A DNA stretch of 16,561 bases, taken from Chryseobacterium gleum. GTDB taxonomy: Bacteria > Bacteroidota > Bacteroidia > Flavobacteriales_D > Sanyastnellaceae. A model generated the notes under the pieces. The model searched no databases, was not told the origin of the DNA, and saw nothing but the letters and a program-made list of their open reading frames with translations. The DNA lies in assembly GCA_945897395.1 (NCBI GenBank), contig CAMDFE010000004.1:1-16561 (forward strand), written 5' to 3'. This document shows, in pieces, positions 1 through 7,901 of the stretch (the stretch's first letter is position 1; the number at the start of each line of letters is the position of its first letter). Both the position numbers and the translations under genes were made by a program.

Positions 1-656
1 AATGTACCCAATCCAATGTGCAGCGTTAATTCTGCCATGTGAATTCCAGCAATTTCCAAACGCTTAGAAAGCTGTTTCGAAAAGTGAAGTCCCGCTGTTG
101 GTGCCGCCACTGCGCCTTCATACTTCGCGTAAATCGTCTGATATCGCTCGGCATCTTCCGGTTCAACCAGACGCTCAATGTACTTTGGAAGTGGCGTCTC
201 ACCTAGGCTATAAACCAATTTTTTGAAATCTTCATGGGGAACATCGTACAAGAAACGAAGCGTTCTTCCACGAGAAGTCGTGTTATCTATAACCTCGGCT
301 ACCAACTCATCGTTTGGACCGAAATACAATTTATTTCCAATACGAATCTTACGAGCTGGATCTACTACGGTGTCCCAAAGCAAACTCTTGTCGTTCAATT
401 CACGCAACAAGAAAACCTCGATCATTGACCCAGTTTTTTCTTTGTTCCCATACATGCGCGCAGGAAAAACCTTAGTGTTGTTGTTCACCATTACATCGCC
501 TTCGCTGAAATAATCCAGCACATCGCGAAATTTCTTGTGCTCAATCTTTCCAGTCTTACGGTCCAAGACCATTAATTTGGAATCGTCGCGGTGAGGCAGA
601 GGATGCTGAGCTATTAATTCTTTAGGCAATTCATATTTGAATTGACCCAATTTCAT
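1..656 (-). CDS. queA: S-adenosylmethionine:tRNA ribosyltransferase-isomerase QueA (3' end outside window)
   Basis: QueA moves the ribosyl part of S-adenosylmethionine onto 7-aminomethyl-7-deazaguanine at the tRNA wobble position, giving epoxyqueuosine. Reading leftward from the ATG at 654-656, the frame is open to the window edge, giving about 218 residues; the family is roughly 350, so the last third is missing. Family landmarks are visible: an N-terminal MKLGQFKYELPKELIAQHPL with the LIAQ.P..RD pattern, VMVNNNTKVFPARMYG, and AAPTAGLHF followed by LTLHIGLGT near the edge. The gene lies 48 bases downstream of truB on the same strand, so the two tRNA modification genes may be co-transcribed. 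A weak promoter-like TACTTTCG lies in the gap (minus strand, about 694-701). Identification is firm; the true C-terminus cannot be seen. Confidence 0.95.
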   Translation of the reverse strand, partial: MKLGQFKYELPKELIAQHPLPHRDDSKLMVLDRKTGKIEHKKFRDVLDYFSEGDVMVNNNTKVFPARMYGNKEKTGSMIEVFLLRELNDKSLLWDTVVDPARKIRIGNKLYFGPNDELVAEVIDNTTSRGRTLRFLYDVPHEDFKKLVYSLGETPLPKYIERLVEPEDAERYQTIYAKYEGAVAAPTAGLHFSKQLSKRLEIAGIHMAELTLHIGLGT

Positions 657-704
657 TGTGGAAATCAAGGTGTTATTATTTAGGTGGGGGGCGAAAGTAC
701 GAAA

Positions 705-1490
705 TCAAAAAGCCTTTGTAAAGACCTTTTTCACCGAGTCGTCGCTAAAATGCTCATTTACAGCTTCATAACTAGGGTAAAATAACTTCACCCAGTCCAT
801 TGGACTCTTCGCTTCGTCTATACGAAACGGAAAACTCTCAGTTCGTCGCAAGACGCTTAGGTATCCGCCAACACCCAATCTCTGCCCAAAATCATTCGCA
901 ATAGACCGTATGTATGTTCCCTTCGAGCATCGAATGCGAAACGACACTTCCTTTCCGTCAAAATCAGTCAATTCAAACGTTTCAATTTCAATTAAGTTTT
1001 CGCGCATTTTCACTTCTTCATTTTTCCGTGCCATTTCATACGCACGAACTCCATCGATTTGTTTTGCGCTATAGACAGGAGGCATTTGCAGTTGCTCTCC
1101 AATGAACAACTTCGCGACTTCCTCTAATTGCTGAGGTGTTAAATGATCCGTAGATTGAAAATTCTCGGGCAAGGTTTCCTTATCGAAACTGGGTGTGGTT
1201 GCACCAAGTAAAATCTTGCCCGTATACTCTTTCGTGCCGCCTTGAATGTCTTCAATGGACTTAGTCATCTTGCCCGTGCAAACAACGAGCAGCCCTGTTG
1301 CCAGGGGATCTAGCGTGCCCGCATGTCCAATTTTAAACTTCGGAAATTTTCCTTCGCTACGTAATATCCATTTCAACTTTCCCACAACATCGAAACTGGT
1401 CCAATTCAAGGGTTTGTCAACCAAAAGAATTCGGCCTTCCAACAACTCATTCGCATCGGAAACTGAACAAAGTTTTTGAAAGTCGTTCAT
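705..1490 (-). CDS. truB: tRNA pseudouridine(55) synthase TruB
   Basis: TruB isomerises uridine 55 in the T-loop of most tRNAs to pseudouridine. The 261-residue protein shows the catalytic motif GHAGTLDPLATGLL, with the nucleophilic aspartate at D61. It also has the N-terminal LLVDKPLNWTSFDVV segment, the QMPPVYSAKQIDGVRAYEMAR motif near the middle and RCSKGTYIRSIANDFG, all standard for the family. It is somewhat shorter than the roughly 300-residue E. coli enzyme, because Bacteroidota forms lack the C-terminal PUA domain. The ATG at 1488-1490 overlaps the recN stop by one base (TAATG), a layout that favours translational coupling. In related genomes truB often follows an undecaprenyl-diphosphatase gene; here it follows recN directly (from memory, not checked). 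Confidence 0.96.
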   Translation of the reverse strand: MNDFQKLCSVSDANELLEGRILLVDKPLNWTSFDVVGKLKWILRSEGKFPKFKIGHAGTLDPLATGLLVVCTGKMTKSIEDIQGGTKEYTGKILLGATTPSFDKETLPENFQSTDHLTPQQLEEVAKLFIGEQLQMPPVYSAKQIDGVRAYEMARKNEEVKMRENLIEIETFELTDFDGKEVSFRIRCSKGTYIRSIANDFGQRLGVGGYLSVLRRTESFPFRIDEAKSPMDWVKLFYPSYEAVNEHFSDDSVKKVFTKAF

Positions 1491-3148
1491 TAAACGTGTA
1501 GCATTAATTCTTTGGCGGTTTGAAGCGCTGCCTCACCTGCCTGATCTCCGCCTAACATGTGGGCTAATTCCATCTCTCTATCTGCAACACTCAACTCCTG
1601 CAAATCGCTCACGGTAGTCTCGCCTTCCACACGTTTCGTAACTCTAAAATGCTGATGGGCCTTCGAAGCTATTTGAGGTAAGTGAGTAATGACCAACAGT
1701 TGCGCAGAAGCCGACATTTCTCGGAGCAAGGAGGCAATTCGATTACCCGTTTCTCCGCCAACACCCTGATCAATTTCGTCAAGAATAAGCACGGGCATTT
1801 CATTTAAATGTGCTGTTGCCGCCTTAATGGCTAACATGACGCGCGAAATTTCTCCACCCGAAGCAACCGCTTTAATATCTTCGAAAGGCTGCCCTTTGTT
1901 TGCTGAAAAAGCAAAGCGTAAATTCTCGGCACCGTATAAATGCAGTTCAGGAGTCCCTGTAACTTCAATTTGAAATTGCGCATGAGCCAAATTCAATTTA
2001 TGCAACGAAGAAGAAATTGCTTTTTCCGCTTCCTTCACCCCTTTCATGCGTAAGTGCGACAATTTCGTCGCGAGCTCTTTGCACTCATTTTCCAACCGCT
2101 GTTCTTCCTTTTCTTTATTTTGAATGGAAGACTCTAAAGCCTCGGTCAATTGGGCATCCTGTTCAAGCTTCAATTTCAAAGCATTCAATGAGTCAATACT
2201 ATTCACGTTGTGTTTTCTGAACATCTTGAACACAAAATTCAAACGCTCTTCGATAAAAGAAGCGCGCTCCGGATCTAGTGTAACGGAATCCGAGAACTTC
2301 TGTAAGTCAATATCTACCTCACGAAGCTCAGCAATAACCGATTCCAATTGAGCCGAAAATTGTTCCAACTTCGCATGGCCACTCTCCCACTTCATCAATT
2401 GCTGCTTGGCTATTTTCAGTTGTTGAAGGATATTGCTATCACCCTCGTTCAACAAATTCGTTACGGTGTGCAACGATTCTAAAAGTTCACCCGAGTTCTG
2501 TTGAAGATTCAATTCACCTTCCATTTCAGCGACATCAAAGGAATTGAAATCTTCTTGTGCCAATTCATTCAATTGAAATAAGCGATAGTCTTCCGTTGCC
2601 TTTTCATTGTTTAATTGAAGTCGAAGTTGCTCCAATTCGTTTTGAGTCTCGCGCCATTTCAAAAAACTCGATCGATATGAATTCCAAACCTCTTTCGACT
2701 TTGAAAACGCATCAACCATTTCATATCGAAATGATTTGCGGAACAAAAGCGCATTTTCGTGCTGAGAATGCAGGTCTACCAACTGCTCTGTGAAGTTCTT
2801 CAATATTGCTAACGCAACAGGAGTATCGTTAATAAATGCTCTGCTCTTTCCTTTGCTATTTACCTCTCTTCGAACAACGGTGTCTTCCGAAAAGTCTAAA
2901 TCATTTTCTTGAAAAAATGAATCAAATCGATTTTTCGAAATTGCAAACACTGCTTCAACCGTGCATTTGTCTTGTCCAACACGAATGCTCTTTACATCAG
3001 AACGATCGCCCAGAAGTAAGGCAAATGCGTCTAACAAAATCGACTTTCCACTTCCCGTTTCACCCGTTATGGCTACAAAACCTTTATTGAAGTTTACGTG
3101 CAGCGATTCAATGAGAACATAATTCCGAATATGAAGCGATTTTAGCAT
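1490..3148 (-). CDS. recN: DNA repair protein RecN
   Basis: RecN is an SMC-like cytosolic ATPase acting early in double-strand-break repair. The 552-residue length is normal. Visible elements are Walker A GETGSGKS at residues 29-36, a long central heptad-rich region (roughly 150-370, rich in E, Q, L and K) that should form the coiled coil, the ABC signature ASGGEISRVMLAIK, and Walker B VLILDEIDQGVGG close to the C-terminus. The ATG at 3146-3148 opens the usual MLKSLHIRNYVLIESLHVNF start. It lies 48 bases after the DUF4835/PorD gene, with an inverted repeat in the gap, and overlaps truB by one base. No LexA-type operator was recognised upstream. Identification is firm. Confidence 0.97.
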   Translation of the reverse strand: MLKSLHIRNYVLIESLHVNFNKGFVAITGETGSGKSILLDAFALLLGDRSDVKSIRVGQDKCTVEAVFAISKNRFDSFFQENDLDFSEDTVVRREVNSKGKSRAFINDTPVALAILKNFTEQLVDLHSQHENALLFRKSFRYEMVDAFSKSKEVWNSYRSSFLKWRETQNELEQLRLQLNNEKATEDYRLFQLNELAQEDFNSFDVAEMEGELNLQQNSGELLESLHTVTNLLNEGDSNILQQLKIAKQQLMKWESGHAKLEQFSAQLESVIAELREVDIDLQKFSDSVTLDPERASFIEERLNFVFKMFRKHNVNSIDSLNALKLKLEQDAQLTEALESSIQNKEKEEQRLENECKELATKLSHLRMKGVKEAEKAISSSLHKLNLAHAQFQIEVTGTPELHLYGAENLRFAFSANKGQPFEDIKAVASGGEISRVMLAIKAATAHLNEMPVLILDEIDQGVGGETGNRIASLLREMSASAQLLVITHLPQIASKAHQHFRVTKRVEGETTVSDLQELSVADREMELAHMLGGDQAGEAALQTAKELMLHV

Positions 3149-3164
3149 AAAGCGAATTTACAGC

Positions 3165-3199
3165 TAGGCATTATTGAATAACGAAAAAAGTTATGCCTA
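3165..3199. repeat. Inverted repeat filling the porD-recN gap
   Basis: Perfect 7-base arms TAGGCAT (3165-3171) and ATGCCTA (3193-3199) enclose 21 bases. An alternative inner hairpin pairs ATAAC (3178-3182) with GTTAT (3190-3194). On the minus-strand transcript the first arm begins with the TAG stop codon of the porD-like gene. No U-run follows, so it does not look like an intrinsic terminator. A processing or stability hairpin inside the operon mRNA is the simplest reading. Confidence 0.4.
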
Positions 3200-4099
3200 T
3201 TTCTGTAAAATACGATCGTATTTCGCAATGTTACCTGGATCTAAACGCTTACATAATTCCGCTATCGGCGTTTTTTGTTCATCGGGTAACGGCTTGAATA
3301 TATTCACAATTTCATCGGCCTTCGCATAATAAAAGACCTGCATATTGTAAGATGATGGCTTAATTTTATGAATGTTATTTAGGCCGTTCAGCGCATCAAT
3401 TATATTATTCGTGGCAGTCGCTCGTTCAGTGTACATTTTATCCAGACCTTGACGATGGTAGTTGTAATTCGCTTCGCGAAGTGGACTAAATGTTTCCGTG
3501 AGAATGTTTTCAATTAACCAATATCTGTTTTGTTGTCCCTTTTCTCCACTGGCCCGCCATCCTGATTCCGGGGCATTCTGCGCATTTGTAACAATTGTCT
3601 GGCAAATCAAGAAATTATCCGTTCCCCCTTCCAATGAAAATGAATCGTAATCACTTGCGATAATATAAAGAGCATAGAATGCTAAAACACTGCTTAGGTT
3701 ATCTCTGTGTTGATCGGGTGACCATTGCAATTGCGTATTTTCCTGAAACTGAAAAGTTAAATTTCTATCGTTGATTGAAACAAGCGGCGTTTTGTAATCA
3801 GTATTATAAACCGGTCTACTTGAACCAATTTGAATGGTACCCTCGAAATCGCGCTGGCTGTTTTGTTTTTCAATAGTAATTTGAATCGTACAAGGTATGC
3901 GCTCATCTTGCTGCCATTGGTCTTTCGACCATTTCCTTCCATTTAAAAACTCTTCAATGGCTCGCTCCATAGTTTGAAAAACTTCCGGGCCGGAAATCAT
4001 AATTCTTGGCGGAATAATCTTCACGTCACAATTCAATTCTTGCGCTAACGCATGAAACGAAATGAAAAATAAAATCAGATATATTATACTTTTCTTCAT
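3197..4099 (-). CDS. porD: DUF4835-family protein, PorD-type T9SS component
   Basis: The 300-residue protein has an N-terminal signal peptide (MKKSIIYLILFFISFHALAQ, cleavage likely after ALA). The mature part matches the Bacteroidota DUF4835 family as I know it: ELNCDVKI start, F..ME..I.EFLN...W pattern, SSRPVYNTDYKTPL, a conserved acidic/aromatic centre, and YHRQGLDKM toward the C-terminus. Recent annotation calls this family PorD, linked to type IX secretion; I rely on memory for that name and know no biochemical activity. It should be periplasmic. Its start overlaps the coaBC stop (ATGA, 4096-4099), and recN follows after 48 bases. The position with coaBC, omega and bamD is recurrent in Bacteroidota. 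The presence of a T9SS cargo at 7952 fits an organism that needs this system. Confidence 0.85.
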   Translation of the reverse strand: MKKSIIYLILFFISFHALAQELNCDVKIIPPRIMISGPEVFQTMERAIEEFLNGRKWSKDQWQQDERIPCTIQITIEKQNSQRDFEGTIQIGSSRPVYNTDYKTPLVSINDRNLTFQFQENTQLQWSPDQHRDNLSSVLAFYALYIIASDYDSFSLEGGTDNFLICQTIVTNAQNAPESGWRASGEKGQQNRYWLIENILTETFSPLREANYNYHRQGLDKMYTERATATNNIIDALNGLNNIHKIKPSSYNMQVFYYAKADEIVNIFKPLPDEQKTPIAELCKRLDPGNIAKYDRILQK

Positions 4100-5295
4100 T
4101 GAAAAAGGTCGGCTATTTCAGTGGAAATAATTTGAGCTATTTCCGTTTTCGATTTTAAAGATATTTCTTTTTTACTTCCGTTGGAATGAAAAAGAGTAAT
4201 GGCATTGTTGTCTGAACCAAAATACACGCCTTCGGTCTTGAGTGAATTCAAGATTAAAAGATCTGCGTTCTTTCGATTCATTTTAGCAATTGCATGCGCT
4301 TCCTCGTTTTCTGTTTCTAGAGCAAAGCAAATCAATTTTTGATTTTGATTTTTTATTTTACCCAATGAAGCTGCTATGTCCTCTGTTTCTTCCAAGCGCA
4401 GCTCTAACGGAGAATTCTTCTTTTTTATTTTCTCGGTGCTAACATTTACTGGACGATAATCTGCGACCGCGGCTGCCAATACAGCAAAGTCCGAATGTTG
4501 AAATTCGCGTGTGCAGGCCTCATACATTTCAAGAGCACTCTCAATGCGTATAATTTTTATTCCATCTGGAATATTTTCGTGCACAGGTCCTAATACCAAG
4601 GTTACATCGGCTCCAAGCGCGCGTAATGCTTGCGCTATGGCAATGCCCATTTTTCCGCTTGATCGATTCCCTATAAACCGAACAGGATCTATTGCCTCGT
4701 AGGTTGGACCAGCATTTACTAGCGCCCTTTTTCCTTTCAACAGTTGATTCGGATTGAAATGAGAAATCACTATACCAAGAATTTCCTCGGGTTCCGAGAG
4801 CCTTCCCTTTCCAATTAATCCACTGGCTAACTCTCCGTATCCGGGAGCAAGAACAGTGCAACCCATTTCTTCAATACGCATCAAATTCTCCTGTGTTCCC
4901 GAATGCTCCATCATATCGTGATCCATTGCCGGTGCAAAAAATAATGGACACTGCGCGCTCATAAGGACGGCTAGTAAATAAGAATCGCACATTCCTGCAG
5001 CATACTTCGCAAGCGTGTTCGCAGTGCATGGGGCAACAAGTATAAGGTCGGCCCAAAGAGCCATTTCCACATGATTGTTCCAAACGCCGTTCAAATTACT
5101 CTCTGTGAAATCAGAACAAACCGGGTGCTTAGAAAGGGTGCTGAAGGAAAGGGGTTGAATGAACTCATGTGCCGATTTACTCATGATAACTTTGACCTCG
5201 GCACCTTCTTTCACAAGAAGTCGCAACAAGAACAGAGACTTGTAGGCACTAATGGAACCTGTTACGGCGAGTACTATTTTTTTTCCTTTCAACAC
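4096..5295 (-). CDS. coaBC: Bifunctional phosphopantothenoylcysteine decarboxylase / phosphopantothenate-cysteine ligase CoaBC
   Basis: CoaBC makes 4'-phosphopantetheine from phosphopantothenate, cysteine and CTP in coenzyme A synthesis. The 399 residues hold an N-terminal flavodoxin-like CoaC domain (about 1-185; VTGSISAYKS, NHVEMALWADLILVAPCTANT with the catalytic His) and a C-terminal CoaB domain (about 190-399; NAGPTYEAIDPVRFIGNRSSG, AAVADYRPV, KIKKK). Two CoaC positions differ from the E. coli pattern: PAMDHDM replaces PxMNxxM, and GELASGLIG has Ser where E. coli has the catalytic Cys. I believe these changes are common in Bacteroidota, so the gene is probably functional. The start is GTG (5293-5295) or the adjacent TTG (5290-5292). 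A terminator-like hairpin separates it from rpoZ; a TAGGTTTA -7-like octamer lies just upstream. Confidence 0.94.
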   Translation of the reverse strand: MLKGKKIVLAVTGSISAYKSLFLLRLLVKEGAEVKVIMSKSAHEFIQPLSFSTLSKHPVCSDFTESNLNGVWNNHVEMALWADLILVAPCTANTLAKYAAGMCDSYLLAVLMSAQCPLFFAPAMDHDMMEHSGTQENLMRIEEMGCTVLAPGYGELASGLIGKGRLSEPEEILGIVISHFNPNQLLKGKRALVNAGPTYEAIDPVRFIGNRSSGKMGIAIAQALRALGADVTLVLGPVHENIPDGIKIIRIESALEMYEACTREFQHSDFAVLAAAVADYRPVNVSTEKIKKKNSPLELRLEETEDIAASLGKIKNQNQKLICFALETENEEAHAIAKMNRKNADLLILNSLKTEGVYFGSDNNAITLFHSNGSKKEISLKSKTEIAQIISTEIADLFQ

Positions 5296-5306
5296 GAGGT
5301 AAACCT

Positions 5307-5334
5307 AATAAAAAAACCCCGAAAATCGGGGTTT
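5307..5334 (-). terminator. Intrinsic terminator after rpoZ (or attenuator before coaBC)
   Basis: On the minus strand AAACCCCGA, loop TTT and TCGGGGTTT form a perfect 9-bp stem followed by further T residues (plus-strand A-run 5307-5313). It sits 20 bases after the rpoZ stop and 12 bases before the coaBC start. It should end or reduce transcription from the bamD promoter, leaving coaBC either on its own promoter or on read-through. Confidence 0.85.
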
Positions 5335-5353
5335 CAAAGAATTCAATTCAATA

Positions 5354-5686
5354 TTATTTCTCTTCTTCTTCTGGATAACGGAAAAATATTGCTCCTTCCT
5401 CCAATTCTTGTATAGCTATGCTGTGAGCCTTTGGCAATCTTTCGTAGTAACGTGAGATTTCAATTTGCTCGCGGTTTTCGAAAACCTCTTCCAAATTGTC
5501 TTGGTTGCTACCAAATTCTTCAAGCTTTTGGGTCAACTCTTCTTTTATTTCACGAGCAATTTGAAAAGTACGTTTGTTCAAAAGAACACAAGTTTCAAAT
5601 AAGTTTCCTTCTACTTTCTCGTACAACTCATTCGTGTTGCGCGTGATGGTTGTTTTGGCTGCCGTTGAGGTTTTATAGTTGCTCAT
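5354..5686 (-). CDS. rpoZ: DNA-directed RNA polymerase omega subunit (Bacteroidota type)
   Basis: This 110-residue acidic protein matches the Bacteroidota version of the RNA polymerase omega/Rpb6 family, which chaperones assembly of the beta-prime subunit. The recognisable core is GNLFETCVLLNKRTFQIAREI (residues about 28-48), corresponding to the family pattern of a hydrophobic helix followed by KR..QI. The C-terminal part is strongly acidic (EEGAIFFRYPEEEEK). Sequence similarity to E. coli RpoZ is low, so the call rests on the Bacteroidota subfamily pattern and on its place next to bamD and coaBC. It begins 7 bases after the bamD stop, so it is almost surely co-transcribed with bamD, and a strong hairpin follows it. 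Confidence 0.85.
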   Translation of the reverse strand: MSNYKTSTAAKTTITRNTNELYEKVEGNLFETCVLLNKRTFQIAREIKEELTQKLEEFGSNQDNLEEVFENREQIEISRYYERLPKAHSIAIQELEEGAIFFRYPEEEEK

Positions 5687-5693
5687 AATGATT

Positions 5694-6494
5694 CTATTTT
5701 GTCGTTAATTTCGTTACCATTTTATCACTCTTTAGATAGAAATCTTCAGCACTATCTAAAAAGATGCTTTTTGGAAAAGCGGATACAAATGTAATATAAG
5801 ATTCCATTGTTTCTCTATAACGCTCCAATTTCTTTGTGTCAATACTGCCCTCAGCCAACAAATATTTGCTTTCGATGATCAAAAGCATCGCCTTTTCTCT
5901 GAATTTCGATTGCGGATATTTCTTTAAAAATTCTTGCAGACTGCTTGATGCCGCTTTGTATTTCATGGTTTGAACATACAATTCTGCCACTTCAAAATCC
6001 TTTTTTTCAATTTTGAAATTGAGATCGCTAATCATGTGATTTGCAGAATCTCGCAAAGCGCTATTCGGATATTGATCTAGGAAATACTGCAATTCGTCAA
6101 CCGCGGTCTTCGAATCGGTCTGATCTAAGGTGTAATTGGGTGACAAGCTATAGCTGCAAAGCGCCGCCATGAATAAACACTCCTCTGCCTTTGGACTTGT
6201 TGAAAAGGATTTTGCATAGGACTTAAAATAGTAATTGCCCATATAATAGTCCTTCAGACAATAATGCGTCTTGGCAAAATAATAATAAACCTCTTCAGAC
6301 TGTTGGGTTCCGCGTGTTAAACCTATTAGCTCTTCCAGCATGGGTAATGCCTTGAAACACTCACCATCTTCGTAATACTTTTTGGCGTTAGCCATTTTTT
6401 TTGTAGGGTCAGTCTCTTTCAAGGCCTTGCTGTACTCAGTACAGCCCGAAACTGCTATTGCTAACGCGAATAAGAGGATGATAGATCTTTTCAT
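5694..6494 (-). CDS. bamD: Outer-membrane assembly lipoprotein BamD
   Basis: BamD is the essential lipoprotein partner of BamA in inserting beta-barrel proteins into the outer membrane. The 266-residue protein has a lipoprotein signal peptide with lipobox VSGC (acylated Cys at residue 18), followed by repeated helical TPR-like segments. These include a tyrosine-rich stretch EEVYYYFAKTHYCLKDYYMG, then ELQYFLDQYPNSALRDSA and LQEFLKKYPQSKFREKA; the paired ..F...YP.S..R..A pattern is typical of BamD/YfiO. Length is normal. The ATG (6492-6494) lies 8 bases after a -7 element on the minus strand (6503-6510), making it first gene of the operon with rpoZ. The flanking promoter region is shared with the divergent lipid-synthesis gene. 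Confidence 0.94.
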   Translation of the reverse strand: MKRSIILLFALAIAVSGCTEYSKALKETDPTKKMANAKKYYEDGECFKALPMLEELIGLTRGTQQSEEVYYYFAKTHYCLKDYYMGNYYFKSYAKSFSTSPKAEECLFMAALCSYSLSPNYTLDQTDSKTAVDELQYFLDQYPNSALRDSANHMISDLNFKIEKKDFEVAELYVQTMKYKAASSSLQEFLKKYPQSKFREKAMLLIIESKYLLAEGSIDTKKLERYRETMESYITFVSAFPKSIFLDSAEDFYLKSDKMVTKLTTK

Positions 6495-6502
6495 TTCCAG
6501 CG

Positions 6503-6510
6503 CAAAAATA
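6503..6510 (-). promoter_or_regulatory. Bacteroidota -7 promoter element for bamD-rpoZ
   Basis: Minus strand reads TATTTTTG, an exact TAnnTTTG match, ending 8 bases before the bamD ATG. A possible -33 TTG (6533-6535) lies 22 bases upstream. The expected leader is only a few bases. Confidence 0.6.
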
Positions 6511-6597
6511 GGGTTTTGCGGTCAAGTAACGGCAAAAGAATCACAATCGTCTGTTCACAAGATGATAATTCATAGGTCACATTAGATAATTCCTCAT

Positions 6598-6605
6598 TAT
6601 TTTTG
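6598..6605 (+). promoter_or_regulatory. Bacteroidota -7 promoter element for the alpha-oxoamine synthase gene
   Basis: TATTTTTG matches TAnnTTTG exactly and ends 20 bases before the preferred GTG start at 6626. An A-run (6613-6618) lies between, as is common in Bacteroidota leaders. No clear -33 TTG was found. Confidence 0.55.
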
Positions 6606-6625
6606 TAGTTCTAAAAAATTTGTAC

Positions 6626-7870
6626 GTGGATATATTCGAAAAAATCAAGAACAACAGAGGACCCCTTGGTCAGCACTCCAAAGAGTCTCATGGCTATTTT
6701 ACTTTCCCTAAACTAGAAGGTGACATTGGCGCTCACATGACATTCCGTGGGAAACCAGTATTGACGTGGAGTTTGAACAACTACCTCGGTTTAGCTAATC
6801 ATCCAGATGTTCGCAAGGCAGATGCAGATGCTGCTGCAGAATGGGGCATGGCTTATCCAATGGGTGCACGAATGATGTCTGGACAGACCAAATATCACGA
6901 GCAACTAGAGCAAGAACTTGCTGCATTCATGCACAAAGAAGATGCTTTCTTGTTGAACTTCGGTTACCAAGGTTGTATGTCGGCAATTGAAGCCCTAGTT
7001 GGAAGACACGATGTAATTGTATATGATAGTGAGAGCCATGCGTGCATGGTAGACGGTGTTCGTTTGCACCAAGGGAAGCGTTTTGTTTTCCAGCACAACG
7101 ACATGGCTAGTTTCGAAAAAATGTTGAACCAAGCGAAGCGCTTAACCGATCAGACCGGTGGTGGAATCTTGGTTATGACTGAAGGCGTTTTCGGAATGGC
7201 GGGCGACCAAGGAAAAATAAAAGAAATTGCTGAATTCAAAAAAGTTATTCCTTTCCGTTTATTTGTAGATGATGCACACGGATTTGGATCAATCGGTAAA
7301 GACGGACGTGGTGCTGGAGATTTCCAAGGAGTGCAAGATCAGATTGATGTTTACTTCGGAACATTTGCGAAAGCAATGGCTACGATAGGAGCTTTCGTGG
7401 TATCTGAAGCGCATGTCATTGAATTCTTGCGTTACAACATGCGTTCACAAACATTTGCGAAGGCACTTCCAATGCCTATCGTAATTGGCGCTCTGAAGCG
7501 TTTAGATATGATTCGCACAATGCCAGAACTACAAGACAACTTGTGGAACGTTGCCCGTGCTTTACAAAGCGGTTTGAAAGAGGCTGGATTCGATATCGGG
7601 CATACCAACAGTGTAGTTACCCCCGTGTTTTTAAAAGGAACTCTGGGTGAAGCCACCAACGTAACCGTTGAGCTTCGAGAAACATACGGCATCTTCTGCT
7701 CTATTGTAGTTTATCCGGTTGTTCCTAAAGACGTGATCATGTTGCGATTAATTCCAACTACTGTTCACACTTTAGAAGACGTTCGTTTCACCATCGAGTG
7801 TTTCTCGAAAGTTCGTGAAAAACTCGAAGCGGGAGAATACAAAGCCGAAAAGATTGCTTCTTGGGGTTAA
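6626..7870 (+). CDS. PLP-dependent alpha-oxoamine synthase (serine palmitoyltransferase / cysteate acyltransferase type)
   Basis: This family condenses an amino acid with a fatty acyl thioester, losing CO2, to give the base of sphingolipids (serine) or sulfonolipids (cysteate). The 414-residue protein has the expected signatures: SLNNYLGLANHP and YPMGARMMSGQTKYH for the fold, VYDSESHACMVDG with the PLP-stacking His, FVDDAHGFGSIG with the PLP-binding Asp, and FGTFAKAMATIGAF with the Schiff-base Lys (residue 249). It closely resembles Bacteroidota proteins annotated variously as 8-amino-7-oxononanoate synthase or serine palmitoyltransferase. Lack of neighbouring biotin genes argues against biotin synthesis. 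Which amino acid is used cannot be decided here. I prefer the GTG at 6626, giving the familiar MDIFEKIK start, over the TTG two codons upstream. It has its own promoter. Confidence 0.88.
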   Translation: MDIFEKIKNNRGPLGQHSKESHGYFTFPKLEGDIGAHMTFRGKPVLTWSLNNYLGLANHPDVRKADADAAAEWGMAYPMGARMMSGQTKYHEQLEQELAAFMHKEDAFLLNFGYQGCMSAIEALVGRHDVIVYDSESHACMVDGVRLHQGKRFVFQHNDMASFEKMLNQAKRLTDQTGGGILVMTEGVFGMAGDQGKIKEIAEFKKVIPFRLFVDDAHGFGSIGKDGRGAGDFQGVQDQIDVYFGTFAKAMATIGAFVVSEAHVIEFLRYNMRSQTFAKALPMPIVIGALKRLDMIRTMPELQDNLWNVARALQSGLKEAGFDIGHTNSVVTPVFLKGTLGEATNVTVELRETYGIFCSIVVYPVVPKDVIMLRLIPTTVHTLEDVRFTIECFSKVREKLEAGEYKAEKIASWG

Positions 7871-7901
7871 GATTAATTCCGATTACTCATATTTTAAAAT
7901 T

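Noticed and set aside
223..513. 96-codon open frame on the plus strand at the left edge
   Set aside because: It lies opposite queA, whose protein motifs are unmistakable over the same bases.
686..691. G6 run between truB and queA as a possible phase-variable tract
   Set aside because: It is short and intergenic, with no reading frame depending on it; too weak to claim phase variation.
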